From: Limnobacter thiooxidans
Lineage (GTDB): Bacteria; Pseudomonadota; Gammaproteobacteria; Burkholderiales; Burkholderiaceae_B
Direction of reading: 5' to 3'
DNA length: 64,000 nt
Assembly: GCF_036323495.1 (NCBI RefSeq)
Contig: NZ_AP028947.1
Coordinates: 1,612,001 to 1,676,000, forward strand
Of the stretch, positions 26,960 to 38,670 are shown one piece after another (position 1 is the first letter of the stretch; each line of letters starts with the position of its first letter). The notes beneath the pieces are model-generated. The model saw only the letters and a program-made list of their open reading frames with translations. It did no database searches and was not told where the DNA came from. A program made the position numbers and the translations under genes.

Positions 26960-27406
26960 TTATTGCGCTGGCAGCAACTGCTGAAGTTTGTTCCTGATTG
27001 ATTCAGGAATAGGAGTTGGCGAGTTGCTGGCCTTGTTCACAAACACGTGAACAAAATAGCCTTCGGCACACAAATCACCTTGGGCATTGAACAAGCCCAG
27101 TTCATAACGCACGGAACTGTTGCCTAGTTTGCCCACGCGCAAGCCAGCGGTGACAGCTTCAGGATAAGCGAGGGGCTTGAGGTATTTGCAATTGCTCTCC
27201 ACCACAAAACCCACCACATCGCCCTTGTGAATGTCCAGTCCGCCTTCTTCGATCAGGAAGCGGTTCACCACGCTGTCAAAGTAGCTGTAATAGACCACAT
27301 TGTTCACATGGCCGTAAATGTCGTTGTCATGCCATCGGGTTTGAACGGTTTGATGAACAGGGTAATGGGGCAGGGTGCCGATCGGGTTAATTGTTGCGTT
27401 GCTCAT
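26960..27406 (-). CDS. Hotdog acyl-CoA thioesterase (YbgC/4HBT-like)
   Basis: 148 residues with the 4HBT active-site pattern TRWHDNDIYGHVNNVVYYSYFD. The WxDxDxxGHVNN element carries the catalytic Asp. It probably hydrolyses acyl-CoA thioesters. Last gene of a minus-strand set with fadH, a DUF4442 hotdog protein and an alcohol dehydrogenase, which points to fatty-acid or branched-acid catabolism. Confidence 0.9.
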   Translation of the reverse strand: MSNATINPIGTLPHYPVHQTVQTRWHDNDIYGHVNNVVYYSYFDSVVNRFLIEEGGLDIHKGDVVGFVVESNCKYLKPLAYPEAVTAGLRVGKLGNSSVRYELGLFNAQGDLCAEGYFVHVFVNKASNSPTPIPESIRNKLQQLLPAQ

Positions 27407-27467
27407 TGCGGTGCTCGCAGGCGAAAGGTGATTTCTTTAGCAATTCATTGCTCAATTCAGTGCTTGT

Positions 27468-28640
27468 TCAGTAAGCCGCCTGGTAAATGGCCAAAGCATC
27501 CGCTTCGCTGACTTCGCGCGGGTTGTTGCTGAGCAAGCGGGTTTGCAGCATGGCGGCGCTGGCCATCACCGGCAAATCCTTTTCGGTAATGCCCACGTCC
27601 CGAAGGCCAACTGGCAAGCTGGTTGAAGGTGACAGGGTTGCAGTGTAGTCGATGAAGGCTTGCGCCAATTGCGCTGCGGTGTCGCCGGTTTGACCCAGAT
27701 TCAATACCTTTGCAAGTTCTGCATAGTACCGTTCAGCCGCGGGCAAGTTGAAGCGCAACACATGCGGCAGCACCAGTGAATTGCTCAAGCCATGGGGCAC
27801 ATGGAAGATCCCGCCAATCGGATAAGCTAGGGCATGCACTGCGCCCACAGGTGCATTTGCAAAAGCCTGCCCAGCCATACAGGAACCCAGCATCATCGCC
27901 TGGCGAGCTTCGCGGTTCCCAGGTTCTTTGCACACAACGTGCAGGTTGGCAGCCAACAGGCGCAGTGCTTCGCAGGCCAGGAAATCCGCATAAGGGTTTT
28001 TCAATCGCTTGCTGGTGTAGGCTTCAATGGCATGCACCATGGCGTCAATGCCCGTGGCGGCGGTTACATGCTGGGGCAGACTCAAGGTCCAGTCGGCGTC
28101 CAGGACGGCCAGGTCGCCGTATAACACGGGCGACACCACACCCATTTTTGTGTCCACTCCGGTGGTCACAATTGATATTGGTGTGACTTCACTGCCTGTG
28201 CCGGCAGTGGTGGGCACCAGCACCAGGGGCAGGCGGTCACTGTTCACATTGCCCACGCCGTACATGGTTTTCAATTCCTGCTTGCCACGCGCCAGAATGG
28301 CGATCAACTTGGCCACGTCCAGCGTGGATCCGCCACCAATGGCAACCACCACGTCGGCCTTGAATTCCATGGCCAAGGCGGTCACCCGGTGCACGAGGGC
28401 CTCGGGCGGATCGGGTTCCACATCGTTGCAGGTGTATACCGCATGCCCGGCCGCAGACAGGTTCTCGCAAATTGTTTTAAAGGCAGTGGTGCCCGAAATG
28501 AAAGGGTCCACCAGCATGAAAATTCGCGCTGATTTCAGGTTATTCTGTGTCAGCAGGGGCAACAGCAATTCAGCCATGCGAATCGAGCTTCCCGATTCGC
28601 AAACAATGCGGTTCACTGTCCGGAATTCAAACGGGGCCAT
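27468..28640 (-). CDS. Iron-containing alcohol dehydrogenase
   Basis: 390 residues, group III ADH. The NAD-binding GGGSTLDVAKLIA is near residues 100-112. The metal ligands lie in the region GAVHALAYPIGGIFHVPHGLSN, where His residues bind Fe or Zn. It interconverts an alcohol and an aldehyde or ketone. The gene is 12 nt downstream of the DUF4442 gene and belongs to the fadH operon. The natural substrate is unknown. Confidence 0.92.
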   Translation of the reverse strand: MAPFEFRTVNRIVCESGSSIRMAELLLPLLTQNNLKSARIFMLVDPFISGTTAFKTICENLSAAGHAVYTCNDVEPDPPEALVHRVTALAMEFKADVVVAIGGGSTLDVAKLIAILARGKQELKTMYGVGNVNSDRLPLVLVPTTAGTGSEVTPISIVTTGVDTKMGVVSPVLYGDLAVLDADWTLSLPQHVTAATGIDAMVHAIEAYTSKRLKNPYADFLACEALRLLAANLHVVCKEPGNREARQAMMLGSCMAGQAFANAPVGAVHALAYPIGGIFHVPHGLSNSLVLPHVLRFNLPAAERYYAELAKVLNLGQTGDTAAQLAQAFIDYTATLSPSTSLPVGLRDVGITEKDLPVMASAAMLQTRLLSNNPREVSEADALAIYQAAY

Positions 28641-28652
28641 GCGGGTGTCTCC

Positions 28653-29147
28653 TCAGGCTTTGCGCTTGGGTGTCCAGGCCCAAACGGCTCGAACAAAAAT
28701 TGGTTCCTTGCTTTCACCGTCAGTGATGGTCACTGCCACATCCACTTCGCCGCGCTCTTCAGTTTGCATCATGGTGATCTGTTCCTGCGTCAGCATGGCT
28801 TCGGCTTTCATGTCACCGGCTGCGCGCTTGCGGTAATCCACTTCCATGCGCTTGATCACGGGAATGGCGTTGGCTGGTACGTTCAAGCCTACCAGTGCAC
28901 CGGTGGCCGATTCCGCAATCATGATCATGGCAACCGCATGCACGGTGCCAATGTGGTTTTGCACATAAGGGCGGTTCTTGATCACCACGATGGAATGGTT
29001 GGGCTCAATCCATTCAAATTTCAATCCGCTGGTCTTGAAGTACTTCACTGCACGCCCAAACAGCAATGTGAATGCGCGGGTTTTCAAGGGCGTGGGCAGC
29101 TTGTCAACCTGCGCATACACCTTCTGCAACATCGATTTTTCAGTCAT
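28653..29147 (-). CDS. DUF4442 hotdog-fold protein
   Basis: 164 residues matching the DUF4442 thioesterase-like family: GTVHAVAMIMIAESATGALVG covers the central hotdog helix, and VDVAVTITDGESKEPIFVRA the last strands. It is probably an acyl-CoA thioesterase, or a related non-catalytic protein, in fatty-acid metabolism. It lies 13 nt after fadH. ATG 29147 is used; an internal ATG five codons later is possible. Confidence 0.82.
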   Translation of the reverse strand: MTEKSMLQKVYAQVDKLPTPLKTRAFTLLFGRAVKYFKTSGLKFEWIEPNHSIVVIKNRPYVQNHIGTVHAVAMIMIAESATGALVGLNVPANAIPVIKRMEVDYRKRAAGDMKAEAMLTQEQITMMQTEERGEVDVAVTITDGESKEPIFVRAVWAWTPKRKA

Positions 29148-29160
29148 TTTTCTTCAGCCT

Positions 29161-31209
<2,049 letters not shown>

Positions 31210-31415
31210 TTAAAAATCGGTCGTTTTTTGTAATGTATCGAATCATGTTACTGAAAAGTAATTCTTATTGTTGGAGTTCACGCTCAAAATAGCACGATCG
31301 GTCGGTTTTTTGCGTGTTTATTCGCGAAGAAAGTGCTGCACTGCGACAAGCAGGGGAACCTGCAAGGCTGCCCCTTGTCCTAAACTGGTGTCTTATCTCG
31401 CAAGTGTCCCTCTCC

Positions 31416-33914
31416 ATGCAGTCAATTCAGTACTGGGTACGGCAGTCCCGCCGCGCATCGTTTCGCATTTTGTTTGTCGCCTTGGTTCTGGCGGTGGCAG
31501 CCATTTCTTCGGTGGGTGTTTTTTCTGCCCGCATTGAAGCCGCCGTGGTGCGCGACGCCAGCCAAATGCTGGGGGGCGACCTTGTTATTGAATCCAAACG
31601 CAATGTTGAAACCGCGCCCTGGTTGTCCGTACTGGACAAGCCCGAATACGCCGGGCTGATGCAGGCGCAAAGCGTGGTGTTTCCAAGCGTGGTGCCTTCA
31701 GAGCGGGTTGACTTGCTGGTCTCATTGAAAGCAGTCAATGACACGTACCCCTTGCGCGGTCAAATGACCGTGCGCAACGCGCAGGGGCAGGATGAAAAAC
31801 TGGCCTCGGGCCCTGCCAAAGGCGAACTCTGGGTCGACCAAGGCGTACTGGGGTCGCTCGACATTGAGTTGGGTGACAACATTCAAGTGGGGGAAATTAC
31901 TCGCCCCGTGACCCGCGTCATTTTGGTTGAGCCCGATCGCGGCGGCGGCTTTGTCAACTTCGCCCCCCGCGTCATGATGAACACGGCCGATTTGGATGAA
32001 TCAAAACTGCTGGGTCTGGGTTCACGCGCCACTTGGCGAATCTATTTCACCGGCGACAAGCCTGCGGTGGATGGTCTGATCACCGAACTGACGCCCTTGT
32101 TGTCGCCAGTCGAAGAAATCGAAACCCTGGAAAATGGTCGGCCCGAAGTCAGCGGCACGCTTGAACGCGCGAACGATTTTCTGGCCATGGCCGCCCTGAT
32201 TGGCACCATGGTGGCTTGCGTGGGCATTGCGCTGGTGGCCCATTTGTTTGCCAAAGAGCAAGCCCGCGAACTGGCCGTACTCAAAAGTCTGGGCTATACG
32301 CCCCGCCACTTGCTGCGCATGTGGGCAGTGGGTATGGGTATGCTGACCCTTGGTGCAGGTGTTTTGGGTGTGGCCTTGGGCTGGCTTGCGCATTGGGGCT
32401 TGTTGGCCCTGCTGGCTGAACTGGTGGGGGTTGATTTGCCTCTGGCTGGTTTGCATTACCTTCCAATGGGCATGTTGTTGTCGGCTTTGTTGCTGCTGGG
32501 ATTTGCGGCAGTGCCCACTTGGTACGCATTGCGCGCACCTGCCGTGGCGGTAATTCGCCAGCAAACCCTGAAAAGCAACCGGGGCCAGTTGGTGTTGTCG
32601 GTTTTGTTTGGCGTGTTCACCGCCATTGCAGTGTGTTTGCTCATCGTCAAGAACATCACATTGGCCTTGCTGTTGTTCGCAGGCTTCGTGGGCACCTCAC
32701 TGGTGTTTGCCTTGCTGTTCTGGGGTTTGCTGAAGTCACTCGCTGCGCTGGGGCAGGGCAGATCAAGGGGCAGCAACATCGCCGTGTTTCAAAGCATGTC
32801 CAGGCGTTCTGGCACCCTTGTGTTGCAAGGTGTCAGCCTGGCTCTGGGTTTGGCAGCCCTGCTGATGCTGGCCGTTGTACAGGGCGACCTGATTGACCGC
32901 TGGCAGGAAGCCGTGCCCGACAACGCACCCAACCGCTTTGTGTTCAACATCCAGCCCGACCAGGTTGACGGCGTTCAGCAAACCCTGAACACAGCCAGCC
33001 AAAACCCGGTCAACCTGTACCCCATGGTTCGCGGGCGTTTAAGCGCCATCAATGGCCAAACCATCACGGCCGACACCTTTCAGGATGAACGGGCACGCAA
33101 CACGGTTGAACGGGAACTGAACCTGAGTTTCACCGACACTTTGCCCACACACAACACTGTGACTGAAGGAGATTGGTTCAGCTTGACTGCCCCCAAAGCC
33201 GAAGTGTCTGTTGAAGACGGTGTGGCGCAACGCCTGGGTATTGGTTTGGGCGACCAACTGACCTTTGATATTGCTGGTACCCCCTTAACTGCTGAAATCA
33301 CCAGCATCCGCGAATTGCGTTGGGATTCCATGGAAGTCAACTTCTTCATGATTTTCCCAACCCAGGTTTTGTCGAGCTATCCGCAAACCTGGATCACCTC
33401 AGTCAGCCTGCAAGGCGACAAGGCCACACCAGTATCGCGTGAACTGGTTCGTCAATATCCCAACCTGACGGTGCTGGACACGGAACTGGTCATCACCCAA
33501 CTGCGAAAAATTCTGGGCCAGGTGGGGCAGGCTGTGCAATTCGTGTTCATGTTTACCGTGATGGCGGGTGGCTTGGTGGTGGTGGCCTGTGTCATGACAG
33601 GAGCGCGTGCACGCACCCGCGAAGCGGCCATTTATCGCGCCATGGGTGCCTCAACCTCACAACTGTTGCGTGCAGCCTGGCTTGAACTGTCCGTGCTGGG
33701 TGCACTGGCTGGTCTGGTTGCTGCCATTGCAGCACAAGGCCTGGGGTGGGGTGTGGCGCACTTCGTGTTTGAATTTGAATACATGTTGTCGCCGCCGCAC
33801 ATTGTGGCAGGTGTATTGGCTGGTGCTGCGGTGTCGGTTTTGTTTGGCGCCTGGTCGGTGAACAGCGTGTGCCGCGCACCGGTTTTGCAAACTCTAAGAC
33901 AGGTGGGCGTCTAA
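31416..33914 (+). CDS. FtsX-like ABC permease (YbbP family)
   Basis: 832 residues. An N-terminal membrane helix (about 20-42), a large periplasmic domain, a central set of helices (about 240-480), a second periplasmic domain and a C-terminal FtsX block ending VLQTLRQVGV. This two-FtsX layout matches YbbP, associated with the lipid or lysophospholipase-linked YbbAP transporter. The expected ATPase gene ybbA is not adjacent, so the partner must be encoded elsewhere. ATG 31416 (MQSIQYWVRQSRRASFRI) is chosen; the 34 codons upstream are not family-like. No strong ribosome site. Confidence 0.88.
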   Translation: MQSIQYWVRQSRRASFRILFVALVLAVAAISSVGVFSARIEAAVVRDASQMLGGDLVIESKRNVETAPWLSVLDKPEYAGLMQAQSVVFPSVVPSERVDLLVSLKAVNDTYPLRGQMTVRNAQGQDEKLASGPAKGELWVDQGVLGSLDIELGDNIQVGEITRPVTRVILVEPDRGGGFVNFAPRVMMNTADLDESKLLGLGSRATWRIYFTGDKPAVDGLITELTPLLSPVEEIETLENGRPEVSGTLERANDFLAMAALIGTMVACVGIALVAHLFAKEQARELAVLKSLGYTPRHLLRMWAVGMGMLTLGAGVLGVALGWLAHWGLLALLAELVGVDLPLAGLHYLPMGMLLSALLLLGFAAVPTWYALRAPAVAVIRQQTLKSNRGQLVLSVLFGVFTAIAVCLLIVKNITLALLLFAGFVGTSLVFALLFWGLLKSLAALGQGRSRGSNIAVFQSMSRRSGTLVLQGVSLALGLAALLMLAVVQGDLIDRWQEAVPDNAPNRFVFNIQPDQVDGVQQTLNTASQNPVNLYPMVRGRLSAINGQTITADTFQDERARNTVERELNLSFTDTLPTHNTVTEGDWFSLTAPKAEVSVEDGVAQRLGIGLGDQLTFDIAGTPLTAEITSIRELRWDSMEVNFFMIFPTQVLSSYPQTWITSVSLQGDKATPVSRELVRQYPNLTVLDTELVITQLRKILGQVGQAVQFVFMFTVMAGGLVVVACVMTGARARTREAAIYRAMGASTSQLLRAAWLELSVLGALAGLVAAIAAQGLGWGVAHFVFEFEYMLSPPHIVAGVLAGAAVSVLFGAWSVNSVCRAPVLQTLRQVGV

Positions 33915-33967
33915 TTGCCCACCCGTGGCCCACCTATGGCCCACCTGCTTAAGTCACTGGTTCAGGC

Positions 33968-35458
33968 CTAGAAAATTTCGCGACCATCACCCAGCAAGTG
34001 CGACTTGCAGTCCATGCGAATATTCAGGCAATTGTCCACGAACGAGTCCATGGCTTCTTCAACCCAACCCATCACGAAATCCCCGTGCATGCTGTGACCG
34101 CCGGGGCCTTCGTACATGTCGGAAGACAATTTGAAATTCACAGCCTGATTGGCCGATGTAATGGCGTAATGCGCACGAATGGCAACCTCAGGCAGTGCAA
34201 CCGGGTGCGAACTTGGACAGCGCCCTGTTTCCCGAATGGCATAGGCCATGTGGCTTTTGTGGTTGGCGCTTGTTACATTGACACCGTCCCAGCACTGCGG
34301 AAACACAATTTGAGCAATCAACTCATCACCCACCGGGCAATTCGGAATGGTCTGGAATTTGCCCATGCTCGGTGTGTTGAAACATTCAAACATCGCCACC
34401 TGAAGCCACCAGGGCAACTCACTGCTGGTGTTCATGTCACCAGCGATCATTCTCAAGCCACGCGGAATGGCGTGCGAAGTCTCATTGTGAGCCAAACCGG
34501 TTTTGTAATAAATGTTGGCTGTTCTTGGCACTTCGGCCCGGTTGGTCTGGGTGTTGATCAGCGCAGGTATCCAATACGACGAACGGTTCAAAATGCCACC
34601 CCTGCAGGTAGACCGACCGGTGGTACGAATGCTTTCAGCTGTTGAATTGGCTGTTACTGCCGCATTGCCAAAAAACACATGCAAGTGAGCCATGCCGGGT
34701 TGGCCTGGATACACCAAAGGGTCGTCATACAGCATGTGTGAAGGCGCGCACACCGTTCTGAAATTGCCAACGTCCGTGCCATCCGAGTTGGGAACAGCGC
34801 GGTTGCCCGTGTAAGTGGAGCGAACCTCGGCGCTGCCTTCACTGAAACCCGTGTAAGGCGAGGGCAACAGGCCAACGCCATGATTGTGCGGTGGTACAGG
34901 CGGCAGTGGGGTAGGCTGGGTCACTGTGACAGGGGGCGGCGCTGTGCCAGCGGGTCCGGTCCACACCTCGCAGGTGTTTGCAATGCCGGGCGCAGGGTCG
35001 CCTCCAAACATCGGGTCTGTGCACCACTGGTTATTGCCAGTCATGGAGCGCTGCTTCCAGCGCACGTCCGCACCATATCGAACGGTTTTTGTGCCTGCAA
35101 TATTGAAAGTACCACCCTGACCTGAAACCCTGCTCCAGGTGTAGGACGGGTCGGTGTTGGGTACAAACACTTCGCACACATTGGCCACACCCGGTGCCGG
35201 GTCAGAACCAAACATCGGTGTCGTGCACCACTGGTTGTTGCCTGTCATCGAGCGCGATACCCATTGGGTGCCTGCACCATACCGAACCGTTTTTGTACCT
35301 GAAACATTAAAGGGGCCATCCTGCCCCGCAACACGGGTCCATGTGCCGCTGGGAGCTTGTGCAAGGGCAGGCGCGCTGGTCATTGACAGTGCAGTGCCCA
35401 GAAGCGCGGCTGTCAGGGTTGCAAGGCACGTTGCCCTGCTCCGATACAGTGTGATCAT
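33968..35458 (-). CDS. Secreted DUF1996 protein with two N-terminal repeats
   Basis: 496 residues. A signal peptide covers about residues 1-34 (ending SAPALAQ). Two near-identical modules of about 60 residues follow (each TKTVRYGA...SMTGNNQWC...PMFG.DPAPG.AN.CEV), then a Pro/Thr linker and a DUF1996 domain (FRTVCAPSHMLYDDPLVYPG, AHLHVFFGN, GHSMHGDFVMGW) rich in Cys and His. DUF1996 proteins are extracellular with unknown activity. The duplicated modules look like adhesion or carbohydrate-binding units, which is inference. ATG 35458 has AGGA 6 nt upstream. Confidence 0.85.
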   Translation of the reverse strand: MITLYRSRATCLATLTAALLGTALSMTSAPALAQAPSGTWTRVAGQDGPFNVSGTKTVRYGAGTQWVSRSMTGNNQWCTTPMFGSDPAPGVANVCEVFVPNTDPSYTWSRVSGQGGTFNIAGTKTVRYGADVRWKQRSMTGNNQWCTDPMFGGDPAPGIANTCEVWTGPAGTAPPPVTVTQPTPLPPVPPHNHGVGLLPSPYTGFSEGSAEVRSTYTGNRAVPNSDGTDVGNFRTVCAPSHMLYDDPLVYPGQPGMAHLHVFFGNAAVTANSTAESIRTTGRSTCRGGILNRSSYWIPALINTQTNRAEVPRTANIYYKTGLAHNETSHAIPRGLRMIAGDMNTSSELPWWLQVAMFECFNTPSMGKFQTIPNCPVGDELIAQIVFPQCWDGVNVTSANHKSHMAYAIRETGRCPSSHPVALPEVAIRAHYAITSANQAVNFKLSSDMYEGPGGHSMHGDFVMGWVEEAMDSFVDNCLNIRMDCKSHLLGDGREIF

Positions 35459-35612
35459 GTCCAATCCTGGAAAGTACAACAACTTGTCGTGAGGAAAACC
35501 CGGATCAAATTAGTATCACGAAGAAGTTGCAACGGGATATGAGGTGCTCCGGCCACTCTAACGGCTACAATATGGCCTGTGACTTTTCAATGCCGCAAGG
35601 CTCGCGTTTGCC

Positions 35613-36092
35613 ATGACCAACCCCACCACCGAAGCTTCTGGCGATCAACCTGTCGCCCCCATTCTTTATTTCGGCAATTCGCCCGAAGAGCGGCAGCAGG
35701 GTGTGCGCAGGTTGGTTGATCTGTTTTACGATGAAATGGACCAGAACCCGCATTTCGATCGCATTCGCAAACTGCACCCTAGTGACTTGACCCATTCACG
35801 AGAGAAGTTTTACCTGTTTCTCTCCGGCTGGCTGGGCGGCCCCGACCTGTATACACCGCAATTTGGTCACCCCCGGCTGCGCATGCGCCACATGCCGTTC
35901 CCGATTTCCAGCGAAGACCGTGACCAGTGGCTGCTGTGCATGGTCAACGCCTTGCGAGCGATGGCGCTGCCCGAGAAAGTTATACAAGGTCTGATGTTGT
36001 CCTTCTTTCGCACAGCCGATTTCATGCGCAACAGGCCCGACCCCGAAGGCAGTGCAAAGTCGTTAAACACCATTTCAATCAAGGGCGAGTAA
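35613..36092 (+). CDS. Group II truncated haemoglobin
   Basis: 159 residues with the 2-on-2 globin pattern: FYLFLSGWLGGPDLYT, then GHPRLRMRHMPFPI containing the proximal His, and DQWLLCMVNALRAM. It binds haem and probably handles O2 or NO. rmuC begins 4 nt after its stop, so they share a transcript. Confidence 0.92.
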   Translation: MTNPTTEASGDQPVAPILYFGNSPEERQQGVRRLVDLFYDEMDQNPHFDRIRKLHPSDLTHSREKFYLFLSGWLGGPDLYTPQFGHPRLRMRHMPFPISSEDRDQWLLCMVNALRAMALPEKVIQGLMLSFFRTADFMRNRPDPEGSAKSLNTISIKGE

Positions 36093-36096
36093 AGGT

Positions 36097-37539
36097 ATGC
36101 AAGCGGGAATGGAAACTGGACTGATTTGGGCGCTGCCAGCATTGCTGGTTGTGCTGCTTGTTGTTTTCGCAATGCTGTGGGCAATCCACAGAAAACTCGG
36201 CCTTTCCAATTCGCAAGAACAAACGCAATTTCAACAACAGGTGCTGAACAGTCTTGAGCAGCTTCTCGCTGCGCAAATGCAGCAGCGTTTTGTTTCCGAA
36301 GAATTGGCCAAACAACTGCGCCTGGTTAACCAGGACATCGAAACACGTCAAAGCAAGCAAGCGGAAACCATGCAGCAAACTTTTGCACAGGCCCGCACTG
36401 AAAGCCAACAGGCCGCGCATGGCTTGCAGCAAGTCATCGTGGGGCAGTTCACGCAGGGTAACCAGTTGCAATCTGAAAAGCTCAACCAGTTTTCTGAAAC
36501 CCTGCACCGCACCAACACCCTGATTCAGGATCAACTCACCCAAATTCGCTTGTCGGTTGAACAAAAGCTCAAGGACATTCAAGACGACAACGCCAGCAAG
36601 CTTGAATTGATGCGCAAAACCGTGGATGAAAAACTTCACGCCACGCTGGAAACCCGCTTGGGCGAATCGTTCAAGCAAGTCAGTGAACGCCTTGAGCAGG
36701 TTTACAAGGGGCTGGGTGAAATGCAAACCCTAGCCACAGGCGTGGGCGATTTGAAACGGGTACTCACAAACGTAAAAACCAGGGGTACCTGGGGTGAAGT
36801 GCAGTTGCAAGCCTTGCTTGAGCAAATGCTGACGCCTTCGCAATTTGGCAGAAACATCAAGCCTGTGCCTGGAAGCGGCAACATTGTCGAATTCGCGGTG
36901 CGCCTGCCTGGCAAGGAAGAAGACCAACCCGTTTGGTTGCCGATCGATTCGAAGTTTCCCAAAGAACAATACGAGCGCTTGCTCGAATGCTTCGACCGGG
37001 CCGATGCCGATGGCGTAGCCGCTGCATCCAAGGCGCTTGACATGGCCATTCGTGCTGAGGCCAAGACCATCGCCGAAAAATACCTTGCACCGCCTTACAC
37101 CACCGATTTCGGCATCCTGTTTCTACCAACCGAAGGCCTGTACGCCGAGGTGGTCAAACGCCCGGGGCTGGTCGATGATTTGCAGCGTATTCACCGTGTC
37201 ACAGTGGCCGGCCCCATCACCCTGACCACCTTGCTCAACGCATTCCAGTTGGGTTTTAAAACGCTAGCCCTTGAAAAGCGTTCCAGTGAAGTGTGGACCG
37301 TGCTGAGTGCCGTGAAAACCGAGTTTGGCAAGTTTGGTGACATACTGGCCAAAACACGCGATACGCTTGAGAAAGCAGCCAAGAATATTGAAGGTGCTGA
37401 AGTTCGTTCACGGGCCATGCACCGCAAGCTCAAGGGTGTTGACGAATTGCCTGAAAAAGACGCAATGAGCCTTCTCGGTTTGAATGACGCCAAGGCGGAG
37501 CCATTTGATGATGACGAACAGCAGCCTGCAAATACTTGA
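36097..37539 (+). CDS. rmuC: DNA recombination protein RmuC
   Basis: 480 residues: an N-terminal membrane anchor (about 8-28), a long coiled coil (30-210) and the RmuC nuclease-like domain (GDLKRVLTNVKTRGTWGEVQL, LPIDSKFPKEQYERL). The family limits DNA rearrangement at inverted repeats. The asparaginase gene begins inside its last 32 nt. Confidence 0.95.
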   Translation: MQAGMETGLIWALPALLVVLLVVFAMLWAIHRKLGLSNSQEQTQFQQQVLNSLEQLLAAQMQQRFVSEELAKQLRLVNQDIETRQSKQAETMQQTFAQARTESQQAAHGLQQVIVGQFTQGNQLQSEKLNQFSETLHRTNTLIQDQLTQIRLSVEQKLKDIQDDNASKLELMRKTVDEKLHATLETRLGESFKQVSERLEQVYKGLGEMQTLATGVGDLKRVLTNVKTRGTWGEVQLQALLEQMLTPSQFGRNIKPVPGSGNIVEFAVRLPGKEEDQPVWLPIDSKFPKEQYERLLECFDRADADGVAAASKALDMAIRAEAKTIAEKYLAPPYTTDFGILFLPTEGLYAEVVKRPGLVDDLQRIHRVTVAGPITLTTLLNAFQLGFKTLALEKRSSEVWTVLSAVKTEFGKFGDILAKTRDTLEKAAKNIEGAEVRSRAMHRKLKGVDELPEKDAMSLLGLNDAKAEPFDDDEQQPANT

Positions 37540-38617
37540 CCCTCTGCCGCGCCTGGCTTTTGTGTCCACAGGTGGCACCATCGCAGGTACTTTGGTGGAA
37601 AACTCGGATCACTGGAAATATCAATCTGCGCAACGCAGTGGCCAAAGCTTGCTCATGGGTGTTCCGGGCTTACTTCGCCGGGCCCAGTGGTTTTTTGAGC
37701 AACCGTATAGCATTGGCAGCCAGAATCTTGAGTTAAGCCACATGCTGCAACTGCGGGCACTGATTCTTCATCTGCTTGGATCAACGGATGTGGATGGCAT
37801 CCTGATTACTCATGGTACCGACACCATGGAGGACATGCTGTATTTCCTCCACCTTACATTGCCTTCAGGCAGCGTGACCAAACCAATATTGTTCACGGCT
37901 GCCATGTTGCCTTCCGACCATCCCCAAGCCGATGGGCCCGATAATCTGAATTGCGCAGTAGACCTGCTTTGCCAAACATTGAGCAGTCACAAGTTAAACA
38001 ATCACAAGGCAGAAAATCCGTTTGGCTTGGTGATGCAAGGTCTTTACACCCCGGCAGCGGCTGTCGAGAAAAGAACAACGTCAGGCCTGGATGCCTTTGA
38101 TGGTGCTTTTTCTGTCAAGGCGGACATCGATTGGCCTGTTGCTCTTGATCAGCCCGAACTGGTCGCAAGGTTCGGAAAGCAGGGCGATTTCGCAAGTCTG
38201 TTCAATGCGGACACGATCTCATTACCCCTGTTCGAAGCTCTGGAAGTGCCCGTCGTGTACTGTGTTCCTGGCAATGGGCCGATTAGGCAGTTGAACGATT
38301 TGTTGGGGCGAAAGCCTGCTTCTGTCATCGTTGCTGCACCGGGGCACGGCAACATTCCCGATGCCTGTGTTCCTGTATTGCGTCGCTTGATGCTCAACGG
38401 AGTTTCTGTGGTGCGCGCCAGCCGGGTTGCTGAAGGCGGTGTAGAGCAGGGTGGGGAATTTGATGCGCTGGACGAATTCCGTGCAAATGCCATTGCAGGC
38501 CAAGCTTCAAAAGGCAGCAAACATGCAGGCGTATTTTCTGAGGCAGGTCAATTGAGCCTGAGCAAGTGTGTGATGCGCGAAAGGCTGCGGGTTTTAGCCC
38601 ACAGCCTTTCTTGCTGA
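37508..38617 (+). CDS. L-asparaginase
   Basis: 369 residues with both asparaginase Thr motifs, FVSTGGTIAGT near residue 20 and ITHGTDTMEDM near residues 96-106, and SDHPQADGPDNL. No signal peptide, so cytoplasmic. It hydrolyses asparagine to aspartate and ammonia. ATG 37508 has GGCGGAG 8 nt upstream; ATG 37511 is equally close. It overlaps the end of rmuC. Confidence 0.9.
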   Translation: MMTNSSLQILDPLPRLAFVSTGGTIAGTLVENSDHWKYQSAQRSGQSLLMGVPGLLRRAQWFFEQPYSIGSQNLELSHMLQLRALILHLLGSTDVDGILITHGTDTMEDMLYFLHLTLPSGSVTKPILFTAAMLPSDHPQADGPDNLNCAVDLLCQTLSSHKLNNHKAENPFGLVMQGLYTPAAAVEKRTTSGLDAFDGAFSVKADIDWPVALDQPELVARFGKQGDFASLFNADTISLPLFEALEVPVVYCVPGNGPIRQLNDLLGRKPASVIVAAPGHGNIPDACVPVLRRLMLNGVSVVRASRVAEGGVEQGGEFDALDEFRANAIAGQASKGSKHAGVFSEAGQLSLSKCVMRERLRVLAHSLSC

Positions 38618-38670
38618 TTTCAATGTTCATTTCCAGCGTCGTTTGATATTCACGCTGCTTGGAATCGATG

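Noticed and set aside
33913..33953. Three copies of GCCCACC after the YbbP gene
   Set aside because: Short GC-rich direct repeats without dyad or coding meaning, probably chance.
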